From Cronobacter turicensis z3032 (lineage in GTDB: Bacteria > Pseudomonadota > Gammaproteobacteria > Enterobacterales > Enterobacteriaceae), in assembly GCA_000027065.2 (NCBI GenBank), contig FN543093.2:4282074-4346073 (forward strand): DNA of 64,000 bases. Direction: 5' to 3'. Positions within the stretch are counted from its first letter, which is position 1. Every line of letters begins with the position of its first letter. The notes beneath the pieces are model-generated. The model did no database searches. It was not told where the DNA came from and worked only from the letters and a program-made list of their open reading frames with translations. Position numbers and translations under genes: made by a program. This document shows, piece by piece, positions 37,477-46,134 of the stretch.

Positions 37477-39939
37477 ATGCGTGGTACCAAACTGAAGTGG
37501 CTTGCCTCCTTTGTGATGTCAGCAATTTTTTGTCGCACTGTCGCAGCTGGCGAATACTTCGACCCTGGTTTACTACAGGCAGTAGATGGGAAAGCCGCAT
37601 TAAGCGACACCAGTTTATTAAGTCAGGGTTATCAGCCTGCAGGCACATACCGGGTTCACATTAACGTGAACGAAAAGCCAGTAATGATAAGCAGCGTGCG
37701 GTTTGAACTGAACAAGGATAAGCAGCTTGTCGCGTGCCTTTCTTTTAAGGCCTATCAAAAGCTGGGAGTGGATATGAGCAAGATTAGTTCCGATGCAAAG
37801 GATAACGAACTCAAAAACACTTGTGTCCCTATGGAAGAACAAGTTCCGGGTACCAAACTCGCTTTTGATTTCTCCAAACTGCAGCTAGATATCATCATTC
37901 CACAAACGGTACTGCGTGATGAAAACCTGCAGGGAGTGCCTGAAGAAGAGTGGGACGACGGTATCCCGGCGCTGATCAGTAATTATCAGCTCTCCGGCCA
38001 GCAATATCTGAATAAAAGTAAAGATACCTCAGATACCGCCTACGCGAACCTGACTAACGGTATTAACATCGGCGCGTGGCGTTACCGTAATAATTCGACG
38101 GTAAGCAACAGCGAGGGCTGGCACAGCATTACTAACTATGTGGAAACCGCTATCCACTCGCTGAAAAGCGAGTTGACAATCGGTGATTCCAGCACGCCTG
38201 GCGATGTCTTTGACACTCTGCTGGTTCGCGGTGTTCAGCTCTCGTCAGACGACGATATGCTGCCAGACCAGCTCAATGGCTTTGCACCTATTATTCGCGG
38301 TATTGCCAAAAGTAATGCTCGAGTCACCGTACGCGAAAATGGCTATGTGATTTACCAGCGCACGGTGCCGCCGGGGCCTTTCATGATTAATGACCTCTCG
38401 TCGGTATCCAGTGGCGGCAAAATGGAGGTCACGGTAACCGAAGCGGATGGTTCAGAAACACACAATACGATTGCCTATTCCAGCGTGCCTCAACTGCTGC
38501 GTAGCGGGCAAATAAAATACAATCTCACGATGGGACGTTATCTGTCTGGTAACAGTTCAGTGGAAGACAGGCCCGAGATTTTTCAGGCGGTAATAAGCCG
38601 GGGTTTGCCGCTCAACACTACGCTCTATGGTGGGAGTCAGTATCACCAACGCTACCAGGCGTTTAGCCTGGGGCTAGGTATGGATATGAAAAGCCTCGGG
38701 GGTATTGCTGCGGATATTACCCATAGCAAAGGCCGTCGCGGTAACGAGCTGGAAGGCAGCGGGAAAATGGTGCGCCTGACGTATCGTAATTATATTCCTG
38801 CCACGGATACCCAAATACAGTTGGATAATCGTTATTACAACGGCGATTACCTGTCATTTAGTGACTGGGCAACGGCGGAAGACTTGTTTACCGATACTCG
38901 TAAGCGCCGCGAATATAACCTGTCGGTTAATCAGTCGCTGGATGATTCAAACAGTTTTTATACCACGCTCAGCCGCAGCGAAAACGTGGATGACTCCGTT
39001 TCACGCATGTGGCAGGTCGGCTGGAATGGAGCGATTAAAAGTATCAGTCTGTCACTCTCTTATAGCATGAGTCGGAGCGAAGGCGATCCAGTGTGGGACA
39101 AACAGCTGGCGCTGACTTTGTCGATTCCGCTTAGCGACACCTTCCCGACGGCGCAGCCGATGGTGAATTACACAGCGACGTCAGGCCTTGAGAGTGACAT
39201 CAATAACCAGTTAGGTATCAACGGCAAGTTGAGCGAAAGCCAGAGTACAACCTGGAATACTCAGCTTTCATATGACGCGAAACATGGCGAACCAAGCACG
39301 AAATCTGGATCTGCAGGCCTGGATTATCAGGGTAACTACGGTGATATGAACGTAACCTTTAACGCCGACCACAATAAATATCTGTCGTGGAACGCCTCAG
39401 GGAGCATTGTGGGCCATCGTCATGGCATTACATTTGGTCGCAATACATCAGGCAGCATGGCGCTGGTCTCTATCCCCGGCATTGCCGACGTGCCGCTGAA
39501 TGGTGGAGAAGATATGACCACGGACTCACGCGGGTATGCACTGATAACGGACTTACGGCCTTACCATCGCAACAGCCTGGGTATTGATACCCAAAGCGCA
39601 AGTAAAGATCTCGATTTCGTGAGCACCTCAGCGCAGATTGTACCGACTAAAGACGCCGTGGCGCTGGCTGAGTTTAAGGCTATCCGTGGACGTAAAGCTG
39701 TCATCACGGTGAATCATAACGGCGAGGTGCTGCCTTTCGGCGCGCTGGCGCGTATTGAAGGCATGGATAGTGTGTTTTACGTGGGTGATAAAGGGCAGGT
39801 TTATCTCAATTCTTTACCTGATAAAGGCATGTTGAACTTCAAATGGGGCGAAAACCAAACCTGCTCCACGCCGTTTGAAATGCCATCAGAGCAAACACCT
39901 AAATTGCCTATTGTCCTGTTAACGCTGAGCTGTCAATGA
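37477..39939 (+). CDS. Outer membrane fimbrial usher (FimD family)
   Basis: 820 residues with signal peptide (about 1-24). The N-terminal chaperone-binding domain starts GEYFDPGLLQAV and has a Cys pair (about 89 and 114). The 24-strand barrel contains the plug region, flanked by APIIRGIAKSNARVTV and YQRTVPPGPFMINDL. The C-terminal domain has another Cys pair, ending LLTLSCQ. It secretes and polymerises pilins through the outer membrane. Its last 4 bases overlap the adhesin gene. Length is within the normal range. Confidence 0.95.
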   Translation: MRGTKLKWLASFVMSAIFCRTVAAGEYFDPGLLQAVDGKAALSDTSLLSQGYQPAGTYRVHINVNEKPVMISSVRFELNKDKQLVACLSFKAYQKLGVDMSKISSDAKDNELKNTCVPMEEQVPGTKLAFDFSKLQLDIIIPQTVLRDENLQGVPEEEWDDGIPALISNYQLSGQQYLNKSKDTSDTAYANLTNGINIGAWRYRNNSTVSNSEGWHSITNYVETAIHSLKSELTIGDSSTPGDVFDTLLVRGVQLSSDDDMLPDQLNGFAPIIRGIAKSNARVTVRENGYVIYQRTVPPGPFMINDLSSVSSGGKMEVTVTEADGSETHNTIAYSSVPQLLRSGQIKYNLTMGRYLSGNSSVEDRPEIFQAVISRGLPLNTTLYGGSQYHQRYQAFSLGLGMDMKSLGGIAADITHSKGRRGNELEGSGKMVRLTYRNYIPATDTQIQLDNRYYNGDYLSFSDWATAEDLFTDTRKRREYNLSVNQSLDDSNSFYTTLSRSENVDDSVSRMWQVGWNGAIKSISLSLSYSMSRSEGDPVWDKQLALTLSIPLSDTFPTAQPMVNYTATSGLESDINNQLGINGKLSESQSTTWNTQLSYDAKHGEPSTKSGSAGLDYQGNYGDMNVTFNADHNKYLSWNASGSIVGHRHGITFGRNTSGSMALVSIPGIADVPLNGGEDMTTDSRGYALITDLRPYHRNSLGIDTQSASKDLDFVSTSAQIVPTKDAVALAEFKAIRGRKAVITVNHNGEVLPFGALARIEGMDSVFYVGDKGQVYLNSLPDKGMLNFKWGENQTCSTPFEMPSEQTPKLPIVLLTLSCQ

Positions 39940-40925
39940 ATGCGATGAAAACCTGTTTCCGAGTAGTTCAAGCGGCTGTCATTGTTATGATGGCAAAAGG
40001 GGTTATTGCGCCGGTGTACGCGGGCGACTGCACAATTAAGCAAAACCCATCGAATATGACGGTACCTGTAACGGTTCAATTACCGGATAACATCACCATG
40101 CTACCGGTGGGTAGCGTCGTTTATAAAAAGGAAGCGACGCTTGCTCAGCTCAGCGGTAAACATGATGTGATTAGTGCAGAGTGCCGGGCGAAAATCAGTA
40201 AACTCCTGAACGGAAAAATGCCAACCCAACAAAAGGGGCAGGACACTTACGCCACTAACCTGCCTGGCCTTGGTATTCGGATCACGCTGATTTATGACAA
40301 AGCGGGTTCAGCACATAAAGAATGGGTGCTGCCATTCTCAACACAGACACGGGATCTGAGCGATAAAACCATTACTTCGGATGATGTGAAATTACGCGTT
40401 GAGGCCATCAAGACCGGGGTGATAACCCAGGGCGGCGTATTGAATTTCCTTATTCCCTCACTGGTTTCACTCAGTGATAACTCCCTGGTGGTGAACCTTG
40501 CCATGACGCTGATTGCGCCGAAGGCGCACTGCATGATTCAGATGGTTACGCCGCAGATAGAACTGCCTCCAGTAAAAATCAGCGAGTTGAAAAATAATGG
40601 CGGCAAAAACGCCCAGCCAGTCAGTGTCAATCTGCTGTGTATGAATACCAGTAAAGCCAGCCTCAGTATTGAAGGGCTAAACGAAAATAGCTACCCGACG
40701 GTATTTAAAAACGTGGCACCCGAGAGCGAGAGCCCAGCGAAAAATGTCGGTATTGAAATGTTATTCAGCGGAACGGTAATGAAGATTGACACCCCGTTAG
40801 AGCTGTCATTACCAGACCAGAACAGTTATGCCTTGCCCCTTTCTGTGCGTTATGCGAAGACCGGTGATGATTTAACTGGGGGAAAAGTGAAAGCGCAAAT
40901 TACATTACGAATAGATTATTTATAA
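39936..40925 (+). CDS. Two-domain fimbrial tip adhesin
   Basis: 329 residues with a signal peptide ending PVYA-GDC. It is about twice the length of a pilin: residues 30-180 would be a receptor-binding domain with no recognised ligand motif, and from about 195 (HCMIQMVTPQIELPPVKI) a pilin domain ending KAQITLRIDYL. This is the FimH-like organisation, and the place directly after the usher fits. Start ATG overlaps the usher stop. The receptor is unknown. Confidence 0.82.
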   Translation: MNAMKTCFRVVQAAVIVMMAKGVIAPVYAGDCTIKQNPSNMTVPVTVQLPDNITMLPVGSVVYKKEATLAQLSGKHDVISAECRAKISKLLNGKMPTQQKGQDTYATNLPGLGIRITLIYDKAGSAHKEWVLPFSTQTRDLSDKTITSDDVKLRVEAIKTGVITQGGVLNFLIPSLVSLSDNSLVVNLAMTLIAPKAHCMIQMVTPQIELPPVKISELKNNGGKNAQPVSVNLLCMNTSKASLSIEGLNENSYPTVFKNVAPESESPAKNVGIEMLFSGTVMKIDTPLELSLPDQNSYALPLSVRYAKTGDDLTGGKVKAQITLRIDYL

Positions 40926-41035
40926 GTTAAATCTCCCAGAAGACACATCCAGGAAATATGGAAAAGTATTTTTACCATCTCTGGTACGATTGCTTTTCAC
41001 CTATTTTATTTTAAAATTTTAAAGGACATAAAATT

Positions 41036-41587
41036 ATGAAAAAATCAATTTTAGGATTAACGGTTTCTGCACTGTTTATGGTTGGTTCTGCACAAGCCAC
41101 AACTAATCCGAACGACGTTTCCGCAAGCCTGATGATAACCGGTAACGTGGTACAAGATATTGCTGACAGTTGCTCTGTGACGCTGGACAAAACTTCACTG
41201 CATCTGTCAGATACCGATGTCAACGCACTGATCAACCAAGGGGAAGATGCAACGACACCGGTGCAGGTGAAACTTAATATTGCTGGCGGTGATGATTGCA
41301 CAAACAAAGTTGCCGAGGGCACGATGGCGTTTAAATTTACTGGCTTATCCGATAATGCGGACGGGACGGTAATCGGCAACAAGGATAACAGTAATACTGG
41401 GGCTAAAGGAGTAGGCATAGGCGTTTTTGACACTCAAAATAAAATGGTCCGCTTAAATAGTGAAGACAACATCGTCGCATCTACTACTGATACGACTATT
41501 GGTCTGCAGATGGTAAAACTTAATGGACAAACGCCGACCGCGGGTGCCGTAAGCGCCACACTGACTGTTGAAATCCAACGCCTGTAG
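41036..41587 (+). CDS. Fimbrial pilin 2
   Basis: 183 residues, signal peptide ending AQA. The mature N-terminus NDVSASLMITGNV aligns with pilin 1, and Cys occur at DSCSVTL and DDCTNKV. FKFTGLSDNADGT and MVKLNGQTPTAGAV-(S)ATLTVEIQRL are shared with the other paralogs. It lies 110 bases after the adhesin, and a strong terminator follows. It may be a shaft, adaptor or terminating subunit; sequence does not decide. Confidence 0.85.
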   Translation: MKKSILGLTVSALFMVGSAQATTNPNDVSASLMITGNVVQDIADSCSVTLDKTSLHLSDTDVNALINQGEDATTPVQVKLNIAGGDDCTNKVAEGTMAFKFTGLSDNADGTVIGNKDNSNTGAKGVGIGVFDTQNKMVRLNSEDNIVASTTDTTIGLQMVKLNGQTPTAGAVSATLTVEIQRL

Positions 41588-41639
41588 TAACCTTTGCGCG
41601 CCTTTTTACGCGTGCAGAGTATATTCTGAGTCATAGAAA

Positions 41640-41674
41640 TGCAGACACCCTTCACAGGGTGTCTGCGCATTTTT
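41640..41674 (+). terminator. Strong terminator after pilin 2
   Basis: Perfect 10-bp stem GCAGACACCC-TTCACA-GGGTGTCTGC followed by GCATTTTT. It would end the transcript that starts at pilin 1, leaving pilins 3 to 5 to their own promoters or to readthrough. Confidence 0.88.
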
Positions 41675-41698
41675 CCTGGCCTCAGAGGATAACTACAC

Positions 41699-42000
41699 AT
41701 GAAAACATCGTCTTTCTCTTTTAGCCTGATAACCGGTTCATCTTTATATCTGCCCACACTGAGCCTGCCGCCAGCGATTATGCTGCTACGCTTAACGGAT
41801 ACACCCTAAAACATCAATTTTTATGGTGATGCTGAATCAGGATACACTGCGTTCAATATATTCGGTTTTATCACCGGGTGAACCAGTAATTATCCGCTTT
41901 ACGGTGTGGCTATTACGGTTAACCGCGCAGCAAGAGCTAAGATGATGTGCAGCAGACATTACCCTCTGAACAGTACACTAGTGATAACAATTGAGCATAA
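41699..42000 (+). pseudogene. Decayed fimbrial pilin relic
   Basis: After a ribosome binding site (AGAGGA) an ATG at 41699 opens a signal-peptide-like frame, MKTSSFSFSLITGSSLY, that stops at 41809. In a shifted frame the same DNA reads SDYAATLNGYTL, like the mature N-termini of the intact pilins (DIPATLNIEG). Further on, NINFYGDAESGYTAFNIF, then after a stop YPLYGVAITV and YPLNSTLVITIEH, resemble middle and last strands of type 1-like minor pilins. At least two stops and a frameshift are needed to join them, and it is shorter than its relatives. I infer a dead minor pilin gene. Confidence 0.6.
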
Positions 42001-42044
42001 GGAAATACTCTGCTCTTGGTTTGCGTCATGTATAGGATAAAAAT

Positions 42045-42602
42045 ATGAAAAAAACAATTTTGGGTTCTGCGCTCTGTGCTCTCATGATGATGAGCGCAGT
42101 CCATGCAGAGTCTACGGACTCGTTAATAACGTCTACAGATATCACTATTGATGGTGCTATTTCTGGTGGTGATGGCGCTTGCACGGTTACGACTAACAAG
42201 AGTGCGATCAGCCTGCTTGCAAGCAAAACTAACATCCTTTCGCAAAGCGATCATAAAACCCATACTTTCGCTCCGCTGCTATCCATTACATTGAGCGGAG
42301 ATGATATCTGCAACCGACGCATTGAAGAGGGAAAAATTGCTGTCAGATTTACAGGCCCCGTTGACAGTGTAGAAGGCACTCTGCTCGCCAATGTGGCCAC
42401 CGGCGAGAATGCTGCAAAAGGCGTGGGCGTTGGCATATTCATGAGTAATTTTGCCAGGTTAGATGCTAACATGACGGGTGCCGTCCCCGTGACAAGTAAA
42501 CCGCTCCCAATAGATTTGCAGGTTGTTAAGCTTAATGGTCAGGATGACATTACAGAAGGCACCGTCGAAGCCTCTCTGGTTATAGAGATCGTGCGCCTTT
42601 AA
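42045..42602 (+). CDS. Fimbrial pilin 3
   Basis: 185 residues, signal peptide ending VHA. Mature N-terminus DITIDGAISG, Cys at GACTVTT and DICNRRI, then VRFTGPVDSVEGTLLAN and NAAKGVGVGIF, and a last part of VVKLNGQ...EASLVIEIVRL. It is a clear paralog of pilins 2, 4 and 5. It is isolated from pilin 2 by a terminator and a relic gene. The 148-base spacer to pilin 4 contains GCCAGA...TCTGGC, a weak hairpin without a T run. Confidence 0.83.
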   Translation: MKKTILGSALCALMMMSAVHAESTDSLITSTDITIDGAISGGDGACTVTTNKSAISLLASKTNILSQSDHKTHTFAPLLSITLSGDDICNRRIEEGKIAVRFTGPVDSVEGTLLANVATGENAAKGVGVGIFMSNFARLDANMTGAVPVTSKPLPIDLQVVKLNGQDDITEGTVEASLVIEIVRL

Positions 42603-42750
42603 CGCGTTTTACAACGTGATGAATATGGTGATATTGCTGCCAGAAAAAGATTGCATGTCTGGCTGGCCGCTCTTAAAGGAGTATTCATATTTATGGTGAA
42701 TAATTCATATCACTAATTACCTTTTTTAAATCATGTCAGAGAACATAAAC

Positions 42751-43299
42751 ATGAAAAAAAAGCTTACTTGCCTGGTTTTCCCTGCCTTATTGCTGGCTTC
42801 TTCATTCTGTGCTGAAGCGTCGACCGAAGATCAATCCGCTACGCTCTCAATTAGCGGCGCTGTAGTAGCCGATGCCGATGCTTTATGTAATATTAGCGCC
42901 AAGGCAAGCGCAATTTATCTTCGCGGTGATATCTCAAACCTCATTAATCTGGGTGAGGTAGCCAATAACATGACATTCGTTCCTTTAACCATTCAAGGCA
43001 ATGAAGCGTGCGTCTCTCAGCTGAAAGAGGGTCGATTCTCTTATAAGTTTGTTGGCGTCGCGGATAGTATAGAAGGTAAAGCCCTGGCAAACGCCAGTGA
43101 AGGTGACAGTGCTGCACAAGGTGTGGCCATTGGTCTTTTCGATGACGAGGGACGTCCCATTGATATTAATCATACCGTCGTTTTAGCTTCACAAAATCGT
43201 GCTCAGGGTATTGGTTTTCAGGTGGTAAAACTGAATGGCAAAGTTGCGACCGCTGGGACCGTACATGGCGTGCTTACCATTGATGTTGAGCGCCTTTAA
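42751..43299 (+). CDS. Fimbrial pilin 4
   Basis: 182 residues from ATG 42751 (GAGAAC upstream); an earlier ATG at 42733 is possible. Signal peptide ends CAEA. Mature N-terminus EDQSATLSISGAV, Cys at ALCNISA and EACVSQL, YKFVGVADSIEGKALAN and VVKLNGKVATAGTV, C-terminus IDVERL. Same family as its neighbours, with a hairpin after it. Confidence 0.83.
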   Translation: MKKKLTCLVFPALLLASSFCAEASTEDQSATLSISGAVVADADALCNISAKASAIYLRGDISNLINLGEVANNMTFVPLTIQGNEACVSQLKEGRFSYKFVGVADSIEGKALANASEGDSAAQGVAIGLFDDEGRPIDINHTVVLASQNRAQGIGFQVVKLNGKVATAGTVHGVLTIDVERL

Positions 43300-43359
43300 C
43301 GAAAAGATACCTCTACCCGCTTTCTGCGTAAATCCGGGTAAATCATAGCTGAATGACAA

Positions 43360-43383
43360 GGGAGTGTTTAAACTCCCTATTTG
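43360..43383 (+). terminator. Probable terminator after pilin 4
   Basis: Stem GGGAGT/ACTCCC with a 6-base loop followed by TATTTGT, 60 bases past the pilin 4 stop. The stem is short and the T run interrupted. Confidence 0.5.
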
Positions 43384-43705
43384 TAATACCCTATATAAAA
43401 CCATAAGTAACATATCTATTTATAATAAACGGTAGCTCTGCGCTTTGAAATATAGTGGCGACACGGACAGCCTGCCAACTCAGGCAGATGAAGAGGCCAT
43501 TGATCAGATATAACCAACCCAACTCCCAGAGTAATATTGGCACGCTATTATCATAAAAGTCTAAAACCATACATTATGATAATAAAATGAGTTAATGAAA
43601 CACAACTACGATTATAAACACAAAACCATCATTGTATTAATGGAACTTTTTACATTATTCTTATGCAGGCATATTGCATTTTCTCAATTGCATCCTTCAT
43701 TGAAG

Positions 43706-43711
43706 TATAAT
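43706..43711 (+). promoter_or_regulatory. Candidate promoter -10 for pilin 5
   Basis: Consensus TATAAT about 95 bases before the pilin 5 ATG. No good -35 hexamer lies 16-18 bases upstream, so an activator may be needed. In AT-rich DNA such a hexamer can arise by chance. Confidence 0.35.
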
Positions 43712-43806
43712 CGCAGGCCAATAAAGAGAAGGCAATTCGCCAAAAGCATCTAAACACGCCTGATAATTTCTCGTTAAGCACGTCATTCAATGCGTAAGGA
43801 AATATT

Positions 43807-44385
43807 ATGAAAAGTAATTTAGTAAGCATAGCTGTAGCGAGTTGCTTCATAACCAGTATGGCGCACGCTGCAATGGTAACTCCAGATATACCCGCAACGC
43901 TTAATATTGAAGGAACCGTCAACAATAGCGGAAGCCAGTTTTGTCAGATTTCCATTCTCAATAATGTCATTAGCCTTAATACCTCTGAGAATGATCTGGT
44001 TGAACAGGGTTCAAATGCAACGTCAGCTGTCCCCGTAAGGTTTGACGTTTCAAGCATTAGCCAGGCCAACGGTGGTTCAATGAGCCAATGTGACAAAGAG
44101 ATTTATGAAGGTAAAATCGCTGTAAGATTTGTCGGCATTTATGACAATGCGGAAGGCACTTCATTTGCTAATACTCTGGCAGGTGAAGATGCAGCAGAAG
44201 GTGTGGGCATCGGCTTTTTTAATGTCAATGCGACGCCTTTAGACGTTAGCGATATTTACAACCTGCCAGGAAAATCCAATTCAGCCGCTGAAACCATTGG
44301 GTTACAACTGGTTAAGTTAAAAGGCCAGAAGGTTAAAGCCGGTTCGGTAGCAGGTAATGTTACGTTCCAGATTGAACGTTTATAA
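43807..44385 (+). CDS. Fimbrial pilin 5
   Basis: 192 residues, the longest paralog; signal peptide ends AHAA. Mature N-terminus PDIPATLNIEGTV is closest to pilin 1. Cys at QFCQISI and SQCDKEI; VRFVGIYDNAEGTSFAN, DAAEGVGIGFF, LVKLKGQKVKAGSV, C-terminus FQIERL. It is the last gene of the fimbrial island, with an own upstream region and a terminator before xanP. Confidence 0.83.
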   Translation: MKSNLVSIAVASCFITSMAHAAMVTPDIPATLNIEGTVNNSGSQFCQISILNNVISLNTSENDLVEQGSNATSAVPVRFDVSSISQANGGSMSQCDKEIYEGKIAVRFVGIYDNAEGTSFANTLAGEDAAEGVGIGFFNVNATPLDVSDIYNLPGKSNSAAETIGLQLVKLKGQKVKAGSVAGNVTFQIERL

Positions 44386-44509
44386 CTGCTCCACACAACA
44401 CCTGTTCTCTGGCTGTCATTATTCTCCTGTAAAGATTAACGAATAACGACCAGAGAAGATGCCGGTGTCAATGTCCTGTAAAAGGATGTAACGACAAAAA
44501 GAGGCCCAA

Positions 44510-44547
44510 GTGGAGGAGTCCCGTAACCGGCGGCTTCTTCACTTTTT
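44510..44547 (+). terminator. Terminator closing the fimbrial island
   Basis: Stem of about 11 pairs with three G-T pairs, GTGGAGGAGTC against GGCTTCTTCAC, followed by TTTTT. It lies directly before the PurR operator and promoter of xanP, separating the island from the core gene. Confidence 0.65.
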
Positions 44548-44561
44548 GCAATCGTTTGCTT
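44546..44561 (+). promoter_or_regulatory. PurR operator of xanP
   Basis: TTGCAATCGTTTGCTT matches 11 of the 12 fixed positions of the PurR consensus ANGCAANCGNTTNCNT. A possible -10, TAGAAT (44578-44583), lies just downstream, so bound PurR would cover the -35 region. This suggests repression of the purine-base transporter by hypoxanthine or guanine through PurR. Confidence 0.78.
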
Positions 44562-44612
44562 TTGATTTTCACTTCGCTAGAATGTCCGCTTTTCCACCGT
44601 GGGAATCTGTCG

Positions 44613-46013
44613 ATGTCCGTTAACACCCTTGAGTCTGAAAATGCGCAAACGGTTGCGCCCGCGCAGAATAGCGAACTGATTTACCGTCTGGAAGACCGGC
44701 CGCCCCTGCCGCAAACGCTGTTTGCCGCCTGCCAGCATCTTCTGGCGATGTTCGTGGCGGTGATTACGCCTGCGCTGCTGATTTGTCAGGCTCTGGGGCT
44801 GCCCGCGCAGGACACGCAGCACATTATCAGCATGTCGCTGTTTGCTTCCGGCGTGGCATCGATTATTCAGATTAAAGCCTGGGGGCCGGTCGGCTCCGGG
44901 CTGCTGTCTATTCAGGGCACCAGCTTTAACTTCGTGGCGCCGCTTATTATGGGCGGTACCGCGCTGAAAACCGGCGGCGCGGACGTGCCCACCATGATGG
45001 CCGCGCTGTTCGGCACGCTGATGCTGGCAAGCTGCACTGAAATGGTCATTTCACGCGTTCTGCACCTGGCGCGCCGCATTATCACGCCGCTGGTCTCTGG
45101 CGTGGTAGTGATGATCATCGGCCTGTCGCTGATTCAGGTCGGGTTGACGTCGATTGGCGGCGGCTATGCCGCGATGAGCGATCACACTTTCGGCGCGCCG
45201 AAAAACCTGCTGCTGGCAGGCGCAGTGCTGGCGGTAATTATTCTGCTTAACCGCCAGCGTAACCCGTACCTGCGCGTCGCCTCGCTGGTGATTGCGATGG
45301 CGGTGGGTTATCTGCTGGCCTGGGCGATGGACATGCTGCCGCACGCCGCGGCGCCTGCGCAAAGTGCGCTGATCATGATCCCGACGCCGCTGCATTACGG
45401 GCTTGGCATCGACTGGAACCTGCTGTTGCCGCTGATGCTGGTCTTTATGATCACGTCGCTGGAAACCATCGGCGATATCACCGCCACTTCTGACGTCTCC
45501 GAACAGCCGGTCTCCGGCCCGCTGTATATGAAACGCCTGAAAGGCGGCGTGCTGGCGAACGGCCTGAACTCGTTTGTCTCCGCCGTGTTTAACACTTTCC
45601 CGAACTCCTGCTTCGGACAAAACAACGGCGTGATCCAGCTGACCGGCGTCGCCAGCCGCTATGTGGGTTTTGTGGTGGCGCTGATGCTGATTGCGCTCGG
45701 CCTGTTCCCGGCCGTGAGCGGTTTTGTTCAGCATATTCCTGAGCCGGTGCTGGGCGGGGCGACAATTGTAATGTTTGGCACCATCGCCGCCTCCGGCGTG
45801 CGTATTGTCTCCCGCGAGCCGTTAAACCGCCGCGCGATCATGATCATCGCGCTCTCGCTGGCGGTGGGCCTCGGCGTCTCGCAGCAGCCGCTGATCCTGC
45901 AATTCGCGCCGGACTGGGTAAAAAACCTGCTCTCCTCCGGCATCGCCGCGGGCGGCATTACCGCCATTGTGCTGAATCTGATTTTCCCGCCGGAAAAACA
46001 GTCCAACGACTGA
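44613..46013 (+). CDS. xanP: Xanthine permease XanP (proton symporter)
   Basis: 466 residues from ATG 44613 (MSVNTLESENAQ). NAT/NCS2 family inner membrane transporter with about 14 membrane segments that imports xanthine with a proton. The family signature is QNNGVIQLTGVASR near residue 335. LSIQGTSFNFVAPLIMGG in the first helices is also conserved. The in-frame extension to 44556 runs over the promoter. A PurR operator precedes it. Confidence 0.96.
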   Translation: MSVNTLESENAQTVAPAQNSELIYRLEDRPPLPQTLFAACQHLLAMFVAVITPALLICQALGLPAQDTQHIISMSLFASGVASIIQIKAWGPVGSGLLSIQGTSFNFVAPLIMGGTALKTGGADVPTMMAALFGTLMLASCTEMVISRVLHLARRIITPLVSGVVVMIIGLSLIQVGLTSIGGGYAAMSDHTFGAPKNLLLAGAVLAVIILLNRQRNPYLRVASLVIAMAVGYLLAWAMDMLPHAAAPAQSALIMIPTPLHYGLGIDWNLLLPLMLVFMITSLETIGDITATSDVSEQPVSGPLYMKRLKGGVLANGLNSFVSAVFNTFPNSCFGQNNGVIQLTGVASRYVGFVVALMLIALGLFPAVSGFVQHIPEPVLGGATIVMFGTIAASGVRIVSREPLNRRAIMIIALSLAVGLGVSQQPLILQFAPDWVKNLLSSGIAAGGITAIVLNLIFPPEKQSND

Positions 46014-46134
46014 TCCCCTGCCGATGGCGGCGCCGCGCCGCCATCGCTGACACCTCCGTTGACAATCCCCGCCTTGAGCAATTCGCCCGAATAGTGCATA
46101 AATCCATCATCGGAAGTTCACAGGATGGAAGACA

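Larger units (their letters stand above)
43300..43806. other. AT-rich spacer between pilins 4 and 5
   Basis: 507 bases without a credible gene. It contains a hairpin GGGAGT-GTTTAA-ACTCCC followed by TATTTG (43360-43383), an 11-bp perfect inverted repeat (43546-43556 and 43574-43584), and a consensus -10 hexamer TATAAT at 43706-43711. These suggest that pilin 5 has its own promoter and control. No remnant of a further pilin was recognised. Confidence 0.55.

Noticed and set aside
42610..42680. Terminator after pilin 3 (GCCAGA...TCTGGC)
   Set aside because: Only 6 pairs with a 13-base loop and no T run; not enough to call a terminator.
45051..45734. 227-residue minus-strand frame opposite xanP
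   Set aside because: Very rich in His, Gln and Arg, as expected for the antisense of a membrane protein gene.
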